Source of the DNA: Ilyomonas sp965219515
GTDB taxonomy: Bacteria > Bacteroidota > Bacteroidia > Chitinophagales > Chitinophagaceae
Assembly (NCBI GenBank): GCA_965219515.1
Contig: OZ244776.1
Coordinates: 1,426,001-1,490,000 of the forward strand
Length of the DNA stretch: 64,000 nt
Reading direction: 5' to 3'
The notes beneath the pieces were generated by a model. That model saw nothing but the letters and a program-made list of their open reading frames with translations. It searched no databases and was not told the origin of the DNA. Below, one piece after another: positions 26,959-36,215 of this stretch; the first letter of the stretch is position 1; each line of letters begins with the position of its first letter. The position numbers and the translations under genes are program-made.

Positions 26959-26986
26959 AGCAGCCTTTCGCAGGCTGCTTTTTTTG
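26959..26986 (+). terminator. Rho-independent terminator after the SDR gene
   Basis: AGCAGCCT (26959-26966) pairs with AGGCTGCT (26972-26979) around a 5-nt loop and is followed by a run of seven T. Confidence 0.9.
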
Positions 26987-27011
26987 TTATTTATTTTTCT
27001 TTATTCCGACA

Positions 27012-27761
27012 TCAATCTTTTTTTGGCAATGGCGGATATTTCATATTCAAAGTCTCTAAAACATCTGACAATTTTTGAGCTATTATGTATGCCTTGCACC
27101 AGTTTTTATCAGCCGGCACAATCGTCCATGGAACAATGTTACAGTGTTTAAATACATCTTCATACATGATTATGTATTCATCCCGCAAAGCGATTTCTGT
27201 ATAATCATTTACATCATATTTCCAATGTTTTTCTGGTGTATCAACGCGTTCCTGAATTCGTTTTTCCTGCTCTTTTTTTGAAACATGCAGATAAAATTTT
27301 AGTATGTGCGTGTCGTTGTCTTCTTTCAATAACTGTTCAAAATTATTGATGGCGGTCATACGCTGTTTCGCTTTTGCATCGCTGCAATGCTTGTGCACGC
27401 GGGTTGTTAATACATCTTCATAATAAGATCGGTTAAATATCTGCAACATACCTTTTGCGGGCGTATGCGCATGTGCCCGCCATAAAAAATCGTGCGCCGC
27501 TTCTTCTTCTGTCGGCACATCAAACGAATGCACTTTCAGATTGCGCGGGTTAAAATGACTGAACACTTTCTTAAGCACGCCGTCTTTTCCGCTGGCGTCC
27601 ATGCCTTGCAAAACAATTAATACAGAATGCTTTTTTTCAGCGTATAACAGGTTTAGCAGACCGCTGAGTTTATCAATACAAGCCTTTGTTTTCTTTTTAA
27701 TTTCTTTTTTTTGCCAGTCTTCCGGCGGCTTCGTATCTAAGTCATGAAGGGAAACTTTCAT
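27012..27761 (-). CDS. Polyphosphate kinase 2 family protein
   Basis: A 249-residue PPK2-type polyphosphate:nucleotide phosphotransferase, which phosphorylates (d)NMP or NDP with polyphosphate. The Walker A loop GMDASGKDG (about 53-61), the lid region and the NRSYYEDVL motif are present. Length fits the single-domain PPK2 group. The class (I, II or III) cannot be assigned by eye. Confidence 0.92.
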   Translation of the reverse strand: MKVSLHDLDTKPPEDWQKKEIKKKTKACIDKLSGLLNLLYAEKKHSVLIVLQGMDASGKDGVLKKVFSHFNPRNLKVHSFDVPTEEEAAHDFLWRAHAHTPAKGMLQIFNRSYYEDVLTTRVHKHCSDAKAKQRMTAINNFEQLLKEDNDTHILKFYLHVSKKEQEKRIQERVDTPEKHWKYDVNDYTEIALRDEYIIMYEDVFKHCNIVPWTIVPADKNWCKAYIIAQKLSDVLETLNMKYPPLPKKD

Positions 27762-27837
27762 ATTTATATAGAATGCGAAAACAAAGCCAATGTATCAGCA
27801 TCAGAATAATTAAATCAGGCAAAAACATTTGGCTTTA

Positions 27838-27845
27838 TAATTTTG
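27838..27845 (+). promoter_or_regulatory. Candidate -7 promoter box (DUF1543 gene)
   Basis: TAATTTTG matches TAnnTTTG and lies 13 nt before the first possible ATG of the DUF1543 gene. Confidence 0.4.
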
Positions 27846-27858
27846 CCTGACTAAACTG

Positions 27859-28428
27859 ATGCGAATGCAAAAGCTTTTTATGATGATATTAGGCGCCACG
27901 CCAAAAGGAAGATACATTGAACAACATGATATTTTTTTTGGAATTGCCGATTCGGTAAAAGAATTAATACCAGACATTTTTGCTCATTGGCCGGAAGCCA
28001 ATGGAAAAGTACATATTGATGCCTGGCGCGAAGTAACTTGTACGGATGGCTTTGATATTCATGTCGTATTAAAAAACGAAGAACAGACGAATGATATTCA
28101 TCAAAATAAAAAACTTTTCTTTCTGAATCTCGGCGGCTACAAACCGGATGAGTTTGAAGAATATCATTATAAAATGATTGTTGCATGCGATAGCAAAGCG
28201 GATGCAATAAAACAGGCAAGGCAAACCGCTTTTTATAAACATACCGGTTTCAAAGGAGCTACATCGCATATTGACGATAAATACGGAGTGGATGTAGATG
28301 ACATTTATGAAATCACCGATATTCTTCCGCGGTATCTGAAAGAAAAATATGCCATTACACTAACAGCATCAAACGTTACGAAAGAAGACAATCTGAACAT
28401 TGGTTATTACAAGCTAAGCAAGCTGTAA
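27859..28428 (+). CDS. DUF1543 domain-containing protein
   Basis: A 189-residue cytoplasmic protein. The N-terminal block MMILGATPKGRYIEQHDIFF is the DUF1543 signature, and a second related block follows after about residue 95. No function is established for the family. ATG codons at 27859 and 27865 are both possible starts. It converges on the BON-protein gene. Confidence 0.8.
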   Translation: MRMQKLFMMILGATPKGRYIEQHDIFFGIADSVKELIPDIFAHWPEANGKVHIDAWREVTCTDGFDIHVVLKNEEQTNDIHQNKKLFFLNLGGYKPDEFEEYHYKMIVACDSKADAIKQARQTAFYKHTGFKGATSHIDDKYGVDVDDIYEITDILPRYLKEKYAITLTASNVTKEDNLNIGYYKLSKL

Positions 28429-28471
28429 TGCCTGTTATAACTAACTTATGTTTATTCAAAACAATCTTCGG

Positions 28472-28747
28472 TTATTTCTTTTCTATGATGTTTGTCTGCA
28501 CACCGGTAACACCTTTTATTTTCTTTACCCTTTCTACCACATCTGCCGTGCAACCGCCGCCGACACACTCACCCGAAATGGTAGCAACGCCGTTATCTAC
28601 CGTTGCGTTTAAGGCTGCGCCGGCAAGATCTTTTTTAAATAGATCATTGACATTTTGTTGAATGTCTGCATCTGCCGGGTTGCTGTTGCAGGCGCTGAAA
28701 AAAGTGGTGAGAACCGTGATAAAAAACAGAAAACGCAAACATTTCAT
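28472..28747 (-). CDS. BON-domain lipoprotein
   Basis: A 91-residue lipoprotein from the ATG at 28747: signal MKCLRFLFFITVLTTFFSAC with Cys at position 20, then one BON domain (DADIQQNVNDLF to the VKKIKGVTGVQTNI segment). BON domains are envelope or phospholipid-binding modules, as in OsmY. The GECVGGGC segment places two extra cysteines in the domain. The frame could extend upstream, but without a signal peptide in register. Confidence 0.85.
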   Translation of the reverse strand: MKCLRFLFFITVLTTFFSACNSNPADADIQQNVNDLFKKDLAGAALNATVDNGVATISGECVGGGCTADVVERVKKIKGVTGVQTNIIEKK

Positions 28748-28951
28748 AATTGCATAATTTTTATGATGACCCAAACATAAAGCAAAATACTTACCTGTTT
28801 TAAAGAGGCATCTTTTGTCCTTCTGCATTCTCTTATTTCGTTTCTATAAAACACGTTTGAAATATTATGATGCAGCGTGATAGTTTGGCTTATTTTGCAG
28901 CGTGTATTTCTTACGCAAAACAATTTTTTAAACAAGAATACAACGTTTGCT

Positions 28952-30304
28952 ATGTCATTCAAACCGCGCCTTACGTTTTGGCAAATTATCAATATGAATG
29001 TGGGTTTTTTTGGCATTCAGTATAGTTTTGGCTTGCAGCAAACGGCTATCAATCCGCTCTATACATTTCTGAAAGCCAACCCCGAACAATTGCCATTGTT
29101 GAACCTTGCCGGGCCAATGACGGGTTTGCTGATTCAGCCGATTATCGGCGCAATGAGCGACAATACATGGTCGCCGCGATGGGGACGACGCAAGCCTTTT
29201 TTCTTAACCGGCGCCATTTTTTGCAGCCTGTGTCTGTTTTTGTTTCCGTTCAGTATGGCTTTGTGGATGGCGGTTACACTGCTTTGGGTATTGGATGCCG
29301 CAAACAATACAGCAATGGAACCGTATCGTGCATTCGTGGCAGATAAGCTGCCGGAAAGCCAGCACCCGACCGGTTTTCTGACGCAAAGTTTTTTTACCGG
29401 TTTAGGTATTACGCTGGCAAATGTGTCGCTGTTTATTTTCGGACAACTGATAACGGGCGAAACAAAAGCCGGTATTCCCTATTGGGTATTCGGGTCGTTT
29501 TTTGTCGGCGCCATTTGTTCCATTTCATCGGTGGCATGGAGCGTAAGCAAAACGCCCGAAATACCGCCCACGAACGAAGAACTTGCTGAAATACGTGCCA
29601 GCCGCAAAGGCATTTTTACGCCGTTTGTTGAAATTGCAGGCGCCATTAAAGACATGCCGAAAGTAATGAAGCAACTGGGTTTGGTGTATTTGTTTCAATG
29701 GTACGCCATGTTTTGCTACTGGCAATACATTTCGCACAGTATAGCAGCTTCGGTATATCACACTACATCCGAACAAAACAAAGCGTTGTACGAAAAGGCT
29801 GCGGAATGGACAGGTTTGGTAAACGGCTTCTATAATATTATTACATTTCTGTCGGCATTCGCATTGGTTTGGCTGGCAAAAAAATACAGCGCCAAATGGG
29901 TTCATGCCGTTTGTTTATTAGCCGCTGCCGTTTCCTTATTCATTCTTCCGCACATAGAAAACAAATACTTTTTGTTTGCACCGATGATAGGTTTTGGCGT
30001 AGCATGGGCCAGCATGATGGGCGTGCCTTACATCATGGTCATCAGCAGCATACCCAAAAAACGTTACGGCGTTTACATGGGCATAATTAACATGATGATA
30101 GTAATACCCATGATTTTACAAACACTGACTTTCGGTTTTATATACAAGCATTTTTTAAGCAGCAACCCGCAAATGGCAATTACGTTCGCCGGTGCTTTGT
30201 TACTTGCCGCTTCGGTATGCACAACGTTTATGCAGTATCGCAAGCCAACCAATGAAGGTTTTAATATGGCGGTTGCGCCGCAGGCACAGCAACAAGGAAT
30301 ATGA
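28952..30304 (+). CDS. MFS sugar transporter, SLC45/sucrose-permease-like
   Basis: A 450-residue 12-TM transporter paralogous to the one at 1908-3305 (shared GFFGIQ, GLLIQPIIG, SDNTWSPRWGRRKPFF). The ATG at 28952 matches the N-terminus of that paralogue. It ends 7 bp before an amylosucrase gene on the same strand. Since amylosucrase acts on sucrose in the cytoplasm, this is most likely a sucrose:cation symporter. SLC45-type proteins are known sucrose carriers, which fits. Confidence 0.87.
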   Translation: MSFKPRLTFWQIINMNVGFFGIQYSFGLQQTAINPLYTFLKANPEQLPLLNLAGPMTGLLIQPIIGAMSDNTWSPRWGRRKPFFLTGAIFCSLCLFLFPFSMALWMAVTLLWVLDAANNTAMEPYRAFVADKLPESQHPTGFLTQSFFTGLGITLANVSLFIFGQLITGETKAGIPYWVFGSFFVGAICSISSVAWSVSKTPEIPPTNEELAEIRASRKGIFTPFVEIAGAIKDMPKVMKQLGLVYLFQWYAMFCYWQYISHSIAASVYHTTSEQNKALYEKAAEWTGLVNGFYNIITFLSAFALVWLAKKYSAKWVHAVCLLAAAVSLFILPHIENKYFLFAPMIGFGVAWASMMGVPYIMVISSIPKKRYGVYMGIINMMIVIPMILQTLTFGFIYKHFLSSNPQMAITFAGALLLAASVCTTFMQYRKPTNEGFNMAVAPQAQQQGI

Positions 30305-30311
30305 TACGCCG

Positions 30312-32252
30312 ATGAACATTCATGAAACTTATACCAGCCTTGTATTTCAGTTAGCGGAAAAGAAAATTTTACCCAACGGAAAACATGATGATTTTTATCG
30401 CCGCTTTCTGTTGCATGCAACCAATCTCACCCATTTATACAATGGCATTTATCATTCTCACCCGCAAAGAGACGACGCCTTTAAACAACTAATCAATGTA
30501 ATTATTGATGCCTATTTATCACGTTCAAAAAGTTTAAAGGATAGGGACACAACCAAACCGAAAGGCTGGTTTTTAAGCAACAAATTAGCCGGCATGAGTC
30601 TGTATGTTGACAGGTTTTGCGGCTCGTTAAAAAACTTGCCGGATCATATTTCGTACGTAAAAAATCTGGGTGTAAATACGCTTCACCTGATGCCTGTTTT
30701 TAAAAGCCCGCCTGCGGAAAGTGACGGCGGCTATGCCGTATCAGATTTCAGAAAAGTAGATGAGCGTTTTGGTACATTGAAAGATCTGCAGCAGGTTCAG
30801 AAATTATTGCAGAAAGAAGATATGTATCTCATGCTCGACATTGTATTGAATCATACATCGCGGCAGCACGAATGGGCTAAAAAAGCGCGCGAAGGCGATG
30901 CATACTACCAGGATTTCTATTATTTTTTTTCCGGCCGCCGCGAGCCTGATATGTACGAGCGCACCATGCCCGACATCTTTCCCGAAAGCTCGCCGGGCAG
31001 CTTTAGTTATGTGGAAGAATCAGACAAATGGGTAATGACGGTATTTCATCATTACCAGTGGGATTTGAATTATCGCAACCCGCTTGTTCTGGCAGCGATG
31101 ACGGATACAATTTTCTGGTACGCCAATCGCGGCGTTGATATTCTGCGCATAGATGCGCCGGCTTTTATATGGAAAGAGTCAGGCACAACCTGCCAGAATC
31201 TGCCGCAGGCGCATACAATGCTGCAACTGATAAAACAATGCGTAATGATTGCTGCACCTGGTATGGCAATATTGGGTGAAGCCATTGTAGCTCCGCATGA
31301 AATTGTGAAATATTTCGGCACGGGAGATTTTGCAGGTAAAGAATGCGATTTTGCATACAACGCAACAGATATGGCTTTGCAATGGGACGCGCTTGCAACA
31401 GGCGATGTGCGCATTTTGCTTGCCGCACAGCATGAAGTGTTGAGAAAACCGTTTGGCGCATCCTGGATAACGTACACAAGATGCCACGATGATATTGGTC
31501 TTGGCTTTGATGATTATATGATAGCGGAAGCCGGTTTTCAGCCTTATGAGCACCGCCGCTATCTGACAGATTATTATGCAGGAAAATATGATAATTCGCC
31601 TGCCCGCGGCGCTTTGTTTTCGGTAAATGAAAAAACCGGCGATGCCCGTATAAGCGGATCGCTGGCTTCGCTTTGCGGTTTGGAAAAAGCAATAACTGAG
31701 CGTGATGAATCTGCCATTGAGAAATCTATTAATAAAATTATTTTGATGCAGGCGCATAGCTTTTTTATCGGCGGACTGCCCATGATTTTTTATGGCGATG
31801 AAGCAGCTTATCTCAATGATTACAGCTATTTGGATGATGCCGGTAAAAGCTACGATAACCGATGGATGCACCGGCCCATTATTGACTGGCAGAAGAATGC
31901 AAAAACAGAGCAGGAAGGCACGTTGGAATATGCCGTTTTTTCGGCTACGCAAAAACTGCTCTCAATCAGAAAAAAACTTGATATTATCGCCGATAAAAAC
32001 AATCTCACATGGCTTGTGCCGCACAACATTCATGTAAGCGGCTATCTGCGCGCCTGGGATAAAAAGCGCGTGTATTGCCTGTTCAATTTCAGCAACACGG
32101 TAGCGTATCTAACCTGGTATACGTTTAAAGAACATGGCATGGTTCCTTCCAGCCTATACGATCACTTTACCGAAACCAATTTTATAGTTGGCAATGATGA
32201 TGAATATCTCATTTTGCAGCCATACCAATTTTTTATATTAGAAGTTGTATAG
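30312..32252 (+). CDS. Amylosucrase (GH13 subfamily 4-like)
   Basis: A 646-residue cytoplasmic GH13 enzyme, matching amylosucrases (about 630-650) in length and motifs. An N-terminal helical domain (about 1-110) precedes LHLMPVFKSP and DGGYAVSDFRKVDERFGT. Then come DIVLNHTSRQHEWA, RREPDMYERTMPDIFPE, RIDAPAFIWKESGTTCQNLP (Asp nucleophile), GEAIVAP (Glu) and YTRCHDDIG (Asp). Amylosucrase transfers glucose from sucrose to an alpha-glucan, releasing fructose. The ATG at 30312 follows the transporter stop by 7 bp, forming a sucrose operon. Related transglucosidases or sucrose hydrolases of the same subfamily remain possible. Confidence 0.88.
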   Translation: MNIHETYTSLVFQLAEKKILPNGKHDDFYRRFLLHATNLTHLYNGIYHSHPQRDDAFKQLINVIIDAYLSRSKSLKDRDTTKPKGWFLSNKLAGMSLYVDRFCGSLKNLPDHISYVKNLGVNTLHLMPVFKSPPAESDGGYAVSDFRKVDERFGTLKDLQQVQKLLQKEDMYLMLDIVLNHTSRQHEWAKKAREGDAYYQDFYYFFSGRREPDMYERTMPDIFPESSPGSFSYVEESDKWVMTVFHHYQWDLNYRNPLVLAAMTDTIFWYANRGVDILRIDAPAFIWKESGTTCQNLPQAHTMLQLIKQCVMIAAPGMAILGEAIVAPHEIVKYFGTGDFAGKECDFAYNATDMALQWDALATGDVRILLAAQHEVLRKPFGASWITYTRCHDDIGLGFDDYMIAEAGFQPYEHRRYLTDYYAGKYDNSPARGALFSVNEKTGDARISGSLASLCGLEKAITERDESAIEKSINKIILMQAHSFFIGGLPMIFYGDEAAYLNDYSYLDDAGKSYDNRWMHRPIIDWQKNAKTEQEGTLEYAVFSATQKLLSIRKKLDIIADKNNLTWLVPHNIHVSGYLRAWDKKRVYCLFNFSNTVAYLTWYTFKEHGMVPSSLYDHFTETNFIVGNDDEYLILQPYQFFILEVV

Positions 32253-32324
32253 CGATTTGAGACAGCTAAACACAAGGTGGCAAAGAGTGATTTTACCTAC
32301 GGCTTTGCTGTATTTGCCGTAAAC

Positions 32325-33428
32325 TTATTCCCCCGTATAATCAATGGAAATCTTGGCATTGTTGGTGAAATCGGACGACACTTCAAGCTCAAATTTTTGC
32401 GTTCCCGCCATAATGCGCATGAGTGCCGTATTTGGCGGAATGAGACCTAAGTTTTCGGCAACCAATATAAATTCGTGATGACTGTTTTGCAGAGAAGCAT
32501 CAATTGCAAATGAAATGGCTTTGTGTGTGAGCGACTGATGATCTACAATCAATTTTTCATTATAAAAAACCGAAACCACATCGCCATCAATTTCGGCATT
32601 ATCATAAAGCTGTATAAAAATATGCGGCGAACGAACACGAAATGTATTTATGAGACTGGTTGTTCTTTCGGTTAGCGGGTTTAAGGTATCTTTTTTTATT
32701 ATGTCAGGTTTAACCGTTGCATCTTTTATAGATTCATTTTTTAAAACATCAGCTCTTGTAACCGTATCCGCTTTTATCGGTTGAAGAGCCGTTTTTACCG
32801 AATCTTTTCTCATCGTTCCCCCGATAAAAGCGCTATCGTTTTTTTTTAATGAAACCGTATCTTTTGATATTGCATCAATAACATTGCTATCACTTTTTCG
32901 TGATGATTTTACGGCTTCTTCATTCGCCGGCAATCCAAGCCACTCAGCCAATTGTGTCTTCTGATTTGAATCGAAATCGCTGGTATCTCTGCTGAAAATC
33001 GTTTCACCGTTACAAATATCGCCGCAATTGATTGTGGTTATTTTTATTTCTACTTTGTCCTTGTTGATGCTAAAGCCAGATTGGGTTGGACAACTTGTGC
33101 AATCGTACCAGAAATTCTGCGTGCGCGGGTCACGGATATAGGTTTGCTCACTTCTTATAACAACAAAGCTTTTGTTTTCTATAATTCCAGTTATTTCCCT
33201 TTCTAATCTAACCGTCGTATCGTTTGGGTAAAGATTTGTCAGCGTTGCCGTAAAGCTGCTGCCCGACACATTCGTAACAGTCAGTGTAATAACAATTCGC
33301 TTTGTAACCGGCGCATCCGGAAAATAAGTTTCGCCCTGCCATGTTCCATAAAACCACGATGTGTTTTGCGATTTTGCATCGCAAACAAACAACAGCAAGA
33401 AAAACGGCAGCATGGTAAGCAGCTTCAT
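32325..33428 (-). CDS. Secreted protein of unknown function, three-part architecture
   Basis: A 367-residue exported protein with a signal peptide ending near CDAKSQ. An N-terminal beta-rich domain (about 22-165: WFYGTWQGETYFPD, with CTSCPT and NCGDICNG cysteine pairs) is followed by a low-complexity linker (about 165-265) rich in K, D, S, T and V in which short KDxSVK/KxDTVT-like units recur. The C-terminal domain (about 270-367: IFIQLYDNAEIDGDVVSVFY) recurs in secreted proteins of this phylum. No enzyme motif was recognised. Confidence 0.75.
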   Translation of the reverse strand: MKLLTMLPFFLLLFVCDAKSQNTSWFYGTWQGETYFPDAPVTKRIVITLTVTNVSGSSFTATLTNLYPNDTTVRLEREITGIIENKSFVVIRSEQTYIRDPRTQNFWYDCTSCPTQSGFSINKDKVEIKITTINCGDICNGETIFSRDTSDFDSNQKTQLAEWLGLPANEEAVKSSRKSDSNVIDAISKDTVSLKKNDSAFIGGTMRKDSVKTALQPIKADTVTRADVLKNESIKDATVKPDIIKKDTLNPLTERTTSLINTFRVRSPHIFIQLYDNAEIDGDVVSVFYNEKLIVDHQSLTHKAISFAIDASLQNSHHEFILVAENLGLIPPNTALMRIMAGTQKFELEVSSDFTNNAKISIDYTGE

Positions 33429-33661
33429 AATAAATACAGAATTGGCTGCGGTAAAATACAGAATTTCCGTCAGATAAAAGATGCAATCTGATGCTTTGGT
33501 ATGATATGTTTTGTAACCTTAACAGAAAAAAGCGCAAGATTACAATAGCTGAGACAAATTCTTTTCATTCTGGGTTAACGAAACAATTCCATCTTGCTTT
33601 ATTCATAAATTCGCTAAACTTATAAGTTAAACTTATTAAACTAAAAAGCTGTTTGCTTTTA

Positions 33662-35179
33662 TTACATATTCTGCTGCCATATGCTGTCTAATTTGTCTAT
33701 CTGCAATGTTTTAATTGTAACATCATCTGGCGAAGCGATATGAATTTGATTCAATATTGTTTTTGGGAAAAAAATATCTGTCATTACGGTTAAGCCGTCG
33801 TCGGCAAACATTTCGATGGAAGCTTTATCTACAACTATCGTTAAGCTGAGATTGTTTTTATCCGTAAGCCGCGGTGCGAAATGCTTTGCGGCAAAATCTT
33901 TATTAAAATCCGATTCTCCTGCTTTGGTTCGGTCAATAAAATATTGATTTATGCTTTTATCATAACCCGCTATAAGCTTTTCTCCGTCTGCATTTGAGAA
34001 GGTGAAAGACAGATTTGAAAGCGCATCGGCTGTAAGCGTAATGCGATAAGCTGTTTTTATTTCTTTTGTTTCTTCAATGTTGTAATCACCAGCTTTTATG
34101 TTGGATAATGTTTTAAAAGGTACGGCAATGGTGTTTAATTCTTTTACCGGCATCGAAGTAAGATAAAGTGCGCCGTTTTCTTCTTTCAGCGCCAATTCTC
34201 TGGGCAAAGTATTGGCGCTTCGCCAGGTTATGGTCGGCACTTTGGTAGCATAATTCCAGTTGCTCATCCAGCCTAAAGAAATGTGGCGATGATCGGGCGT
34301 ATTGTTCCAGGTAACGCCTGCATAATTATCGGTTCCATAATCCATCCACCTGGTTGTTGTATCATTTGGCGTGAATGTTTTGCCGTCAAAATTTCCGGTA
34401 AAGTATTGCGTTCCCGAACCGCCGTTCGGCGCGCCCGGATTGATGCTGACCGTTGCTACCCATATTTCTTTTCCGTTATTTTGCAACGAAAACAAATCGG
34501 GGCATTCCCACACACCGCCATGCGCACCAAGCTCCTTGCCAAAGCTGCTTTCGCGCATCCATGTTTTTAAATCGGGCGAAGAATAAAATGTTACGTGATC
34601 TTTCTCAGCCAATATCATCACCCATTTCTTTCCTTTCTCATACCAGCTAACTTTAGGATCGCGAAAATCGCGGATTCCGGCATTGGGTATTACCGGGTTG
34701 CCGTTATACTTTATCCAGGTTTTTCCATCATCCAAACTATAAGCAATCGCCTGCCGTTCAAAGTCTTCCCTGCCCGCTTTTTCTGCTTCCATATTATGGC
34801 TTGTATATATAGCTACCAGCGGCGCTTTGCCATCTTTTCCAAAGCCTGATGTATTGTTTTTATCAACCACGGCACTACCTGAAAAAATCAAACCCAAACT
34901 ATCGGGAAACAAAGCAACCGGCTGATGCGCCCAGTGAATCAAATCGTTACTTGTGGCATGTCCCCAGTGCATGGGACCCCAAACGCTGCTGCCGGGGTAA
35001 TACTGATAAAATAAATGGTATGTACCATTGCTGTACACCATGCCGTTGGGGTCGTTCATCCAGTGCGCAGCAGGCGAAAAATGTATCTGCGGGCGATACG
35101 ATTCGTTATAAAGATTGCTCTGCGGTTTGCTTGTAACAGCTACCATAAATAACAGACAGGCAAGACTTAGTTTTTTCAT
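33662..35179 (-). CDS. GH32 beta-fructosidase (levanase/inulinase/invertase type)
   Basis: A 505-residue secreted GH32 enzyme releasing fructose from beta-fructosides (sucrose, levan or inulin). The signal peptide ends near VTSKPQS. The three catalytic acids are visible: WMNDPNG (nucleophile Asp, about 42), FRDPKV (about 173) and WECPDLF (acid/base Glu, about 226). A C-terminal beta-sandwich of about 150 residues follows the five-bladed propeller. Its proximity to the transporter/amylosucrase pair supports a sucrose or fructan diet. Confidence 0.94.
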   Translation of the reverse strand: MKKLSLACLLFMVAVTSKPQSNLYNESYRPQIHFSPAAHWMNDPNGMVYSNGTYHLFYQYYPGSSVWGPMHWGHATSNDLIHWAHQPVALFPDSLGLIFSGSAVVDKNNTSGFGKDGKAPLVAIYTSHNMEAEKAGREDFERQAIAYSLDDGKTWIKYNGNPVIPNAGIRDFRDPKVSWYEKGKKWVMILAEKDHVTFYSSPDLKTWMRESSFGKELGAHGGVWECPDLFSLQNNGKEIWVATVSINPGAPNGGSGTQYFTGNFDGKTFTPNDTTTRWMDYGTDNYAGVTWNNTPDHRHISLGWMSNWNYATKVPTITWRSANTLPRELALKEENGALYLTSMPVKELNTIAVPFKTLSNIKAGDYNIEETKEIKTAYRITLTADALSNLSFTFSNADGEKLIAGYDKSINQYFIDRTKAGESDFNKDFAAKHFAPRLTDKNNLSLTIVVDKASIEMFADDGLTVMTDIFFPKTILNQIHIASPDDVTIKTLQIDKLDSIWQQNM

Positions 35180-35212
35180 TGTAATTTTTTAATAAAGCAA
35201 TTGATTCAACAT

Positions 35213-35704
35213 TTATTGAAGTGCGGCAATCTCTTTCGATACCGCTTCGGGGTCGGTAACAAAAGGTACTGTTTTTACCAGTTTCATTTGCTTGTTGTAC
35301 ATGGCTACAAACGGAAACCGCTGCACGCCGTAATATTTCTGCACAATGAATGTATATCCTTCCGTACCGATTTTAAAGTTGGGTTTTGATGAAACATGAA
35401 ACTCCGAATCAAACTTTTTCATTTCCTGAACCGGCTCATACCCTACCATTATAATCTGCTTGTCCGCCAATTCTTTCTGATACTGCAACAGAACTTTTGT
35501 AAACTCTTTGCAATGATCGCAGGTAGGCGAAAAATAGATTAAAACGGTTGGTGTATTTTTCTTAATTTCTTTATAGCTGTAAGTCTTCCCGCTGACCAAT
35601 GTTAGTTTAAATGGCGCGATGCCTGTTTTACCGGTTTGCTGAGCAAAAACCAAAACACACAAAAAGGAAGCAAGTGCCGTACTAATTAATTTTCTGTATA
35701 TCAT
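35213..35704 (-). CDS. Secreted thioredoxin-like protein
   Basis: A 163-residue exported protein with a signal peptide ending LVFAQQ and a TlpA/AhpC-type thioredoxin fold. The redox motif is FSPTCDHCKEF (CxxC, Cys at about 61 and 64), followed by a cis-Pro region RFPFVAMYN. It should act as a periplasmic thiol oxidoreductase. It lies 33 bp upstream of the GH32 gene on the same strand, so co-transcription is possible. Confidence 0.87.
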   Translation of the reverse strand: MIYRKLISTALASFLCVLVFAQQTGKTGIAPFKLTLVSGKTYSYKEIKKNTPTVLIYFSPTCDHCKEFTKVLLQYQKELADKQIIMVGYEPVQEMKKFDSEFHVSSKPNFKIGTEGYTFIVQKYYGVQRFPFVAMYNKQMKLVKTVPFVTDPEAVSKEIAALQ

Positions 35705-35908
35705 AATGCTGTTGTTACAATCTGTTTCGTTTGCAATAGTATTGCGTTTTTTATTGGCAAAGAACAGAATGCAACAGAGATAATCAGGTTTGCCGATGGT
35801 TTAACACAACCTGCGTTTTTTATAATTATAAGATTATGGATGATTGTTCATTTCGTGATAAATTAAATTTCAAATAAACTACCCCGCAGCAAGCTGATGG
35901 GGTATTAA

Positions 35909-36126
35909 AGGCAACTCATAATAAAAGCTTTGCTTGGCGTGAATGTAAACGATTATATCCTGAATGTGCGCCTGCAAAAAGCGAAGTATTTGCTATCGAA
36001 CGAAGACCTTACCATTGCCAAGTTGCCTACAAAGTAGGCTTTGCCTCGCAGGCTTATTTTGCCACCGTTTTTAAATCAAAGCTATCCGTAACGCCGTCAG
36101 AATTTAAAGAGAAAGCGAAGGGTTGA
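35909..36126 (+). pseudogene. Frameshifted remnant of an AraC-type HTH regulator
   Basis: Two frames together encode an AraC-family DNA-binding domain. Frame one gives RQL-II-KALLGVNVNDYI, then LNVRLQKAKYLLSNEDLTIA and runs into TAG at 36034. The next frame continues VAYKVGFASQAYFATVF to TPSEFKEKAKG and a TGA at 36124-36126. Restoring one C after 36019 yields TIAQVAYKVGF. No N-terminal portion exists: an in-frame stop lies at 35906. The sequence style (KALLGxxxxDYI) resembles the C-terminus of hybrid two-component regulators. Confidence 0.85.
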
Positions 36127-36215
36127 ATCTACTCTTAATTTTTACCTGTTATATGTAAAGCCAATCCGTTTTTTTATATAACCATCACATCCTGATATTT
36201 GTGTTCCAATTTTTT

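Noticed and set aside
31179..31952. 257-codon minus-strand frame inside the amylosucrase gene
   Set aside because: The plus strand encodes all amylosucrase motifs; the antisense translation is rich in C, H and R and matches nothing.
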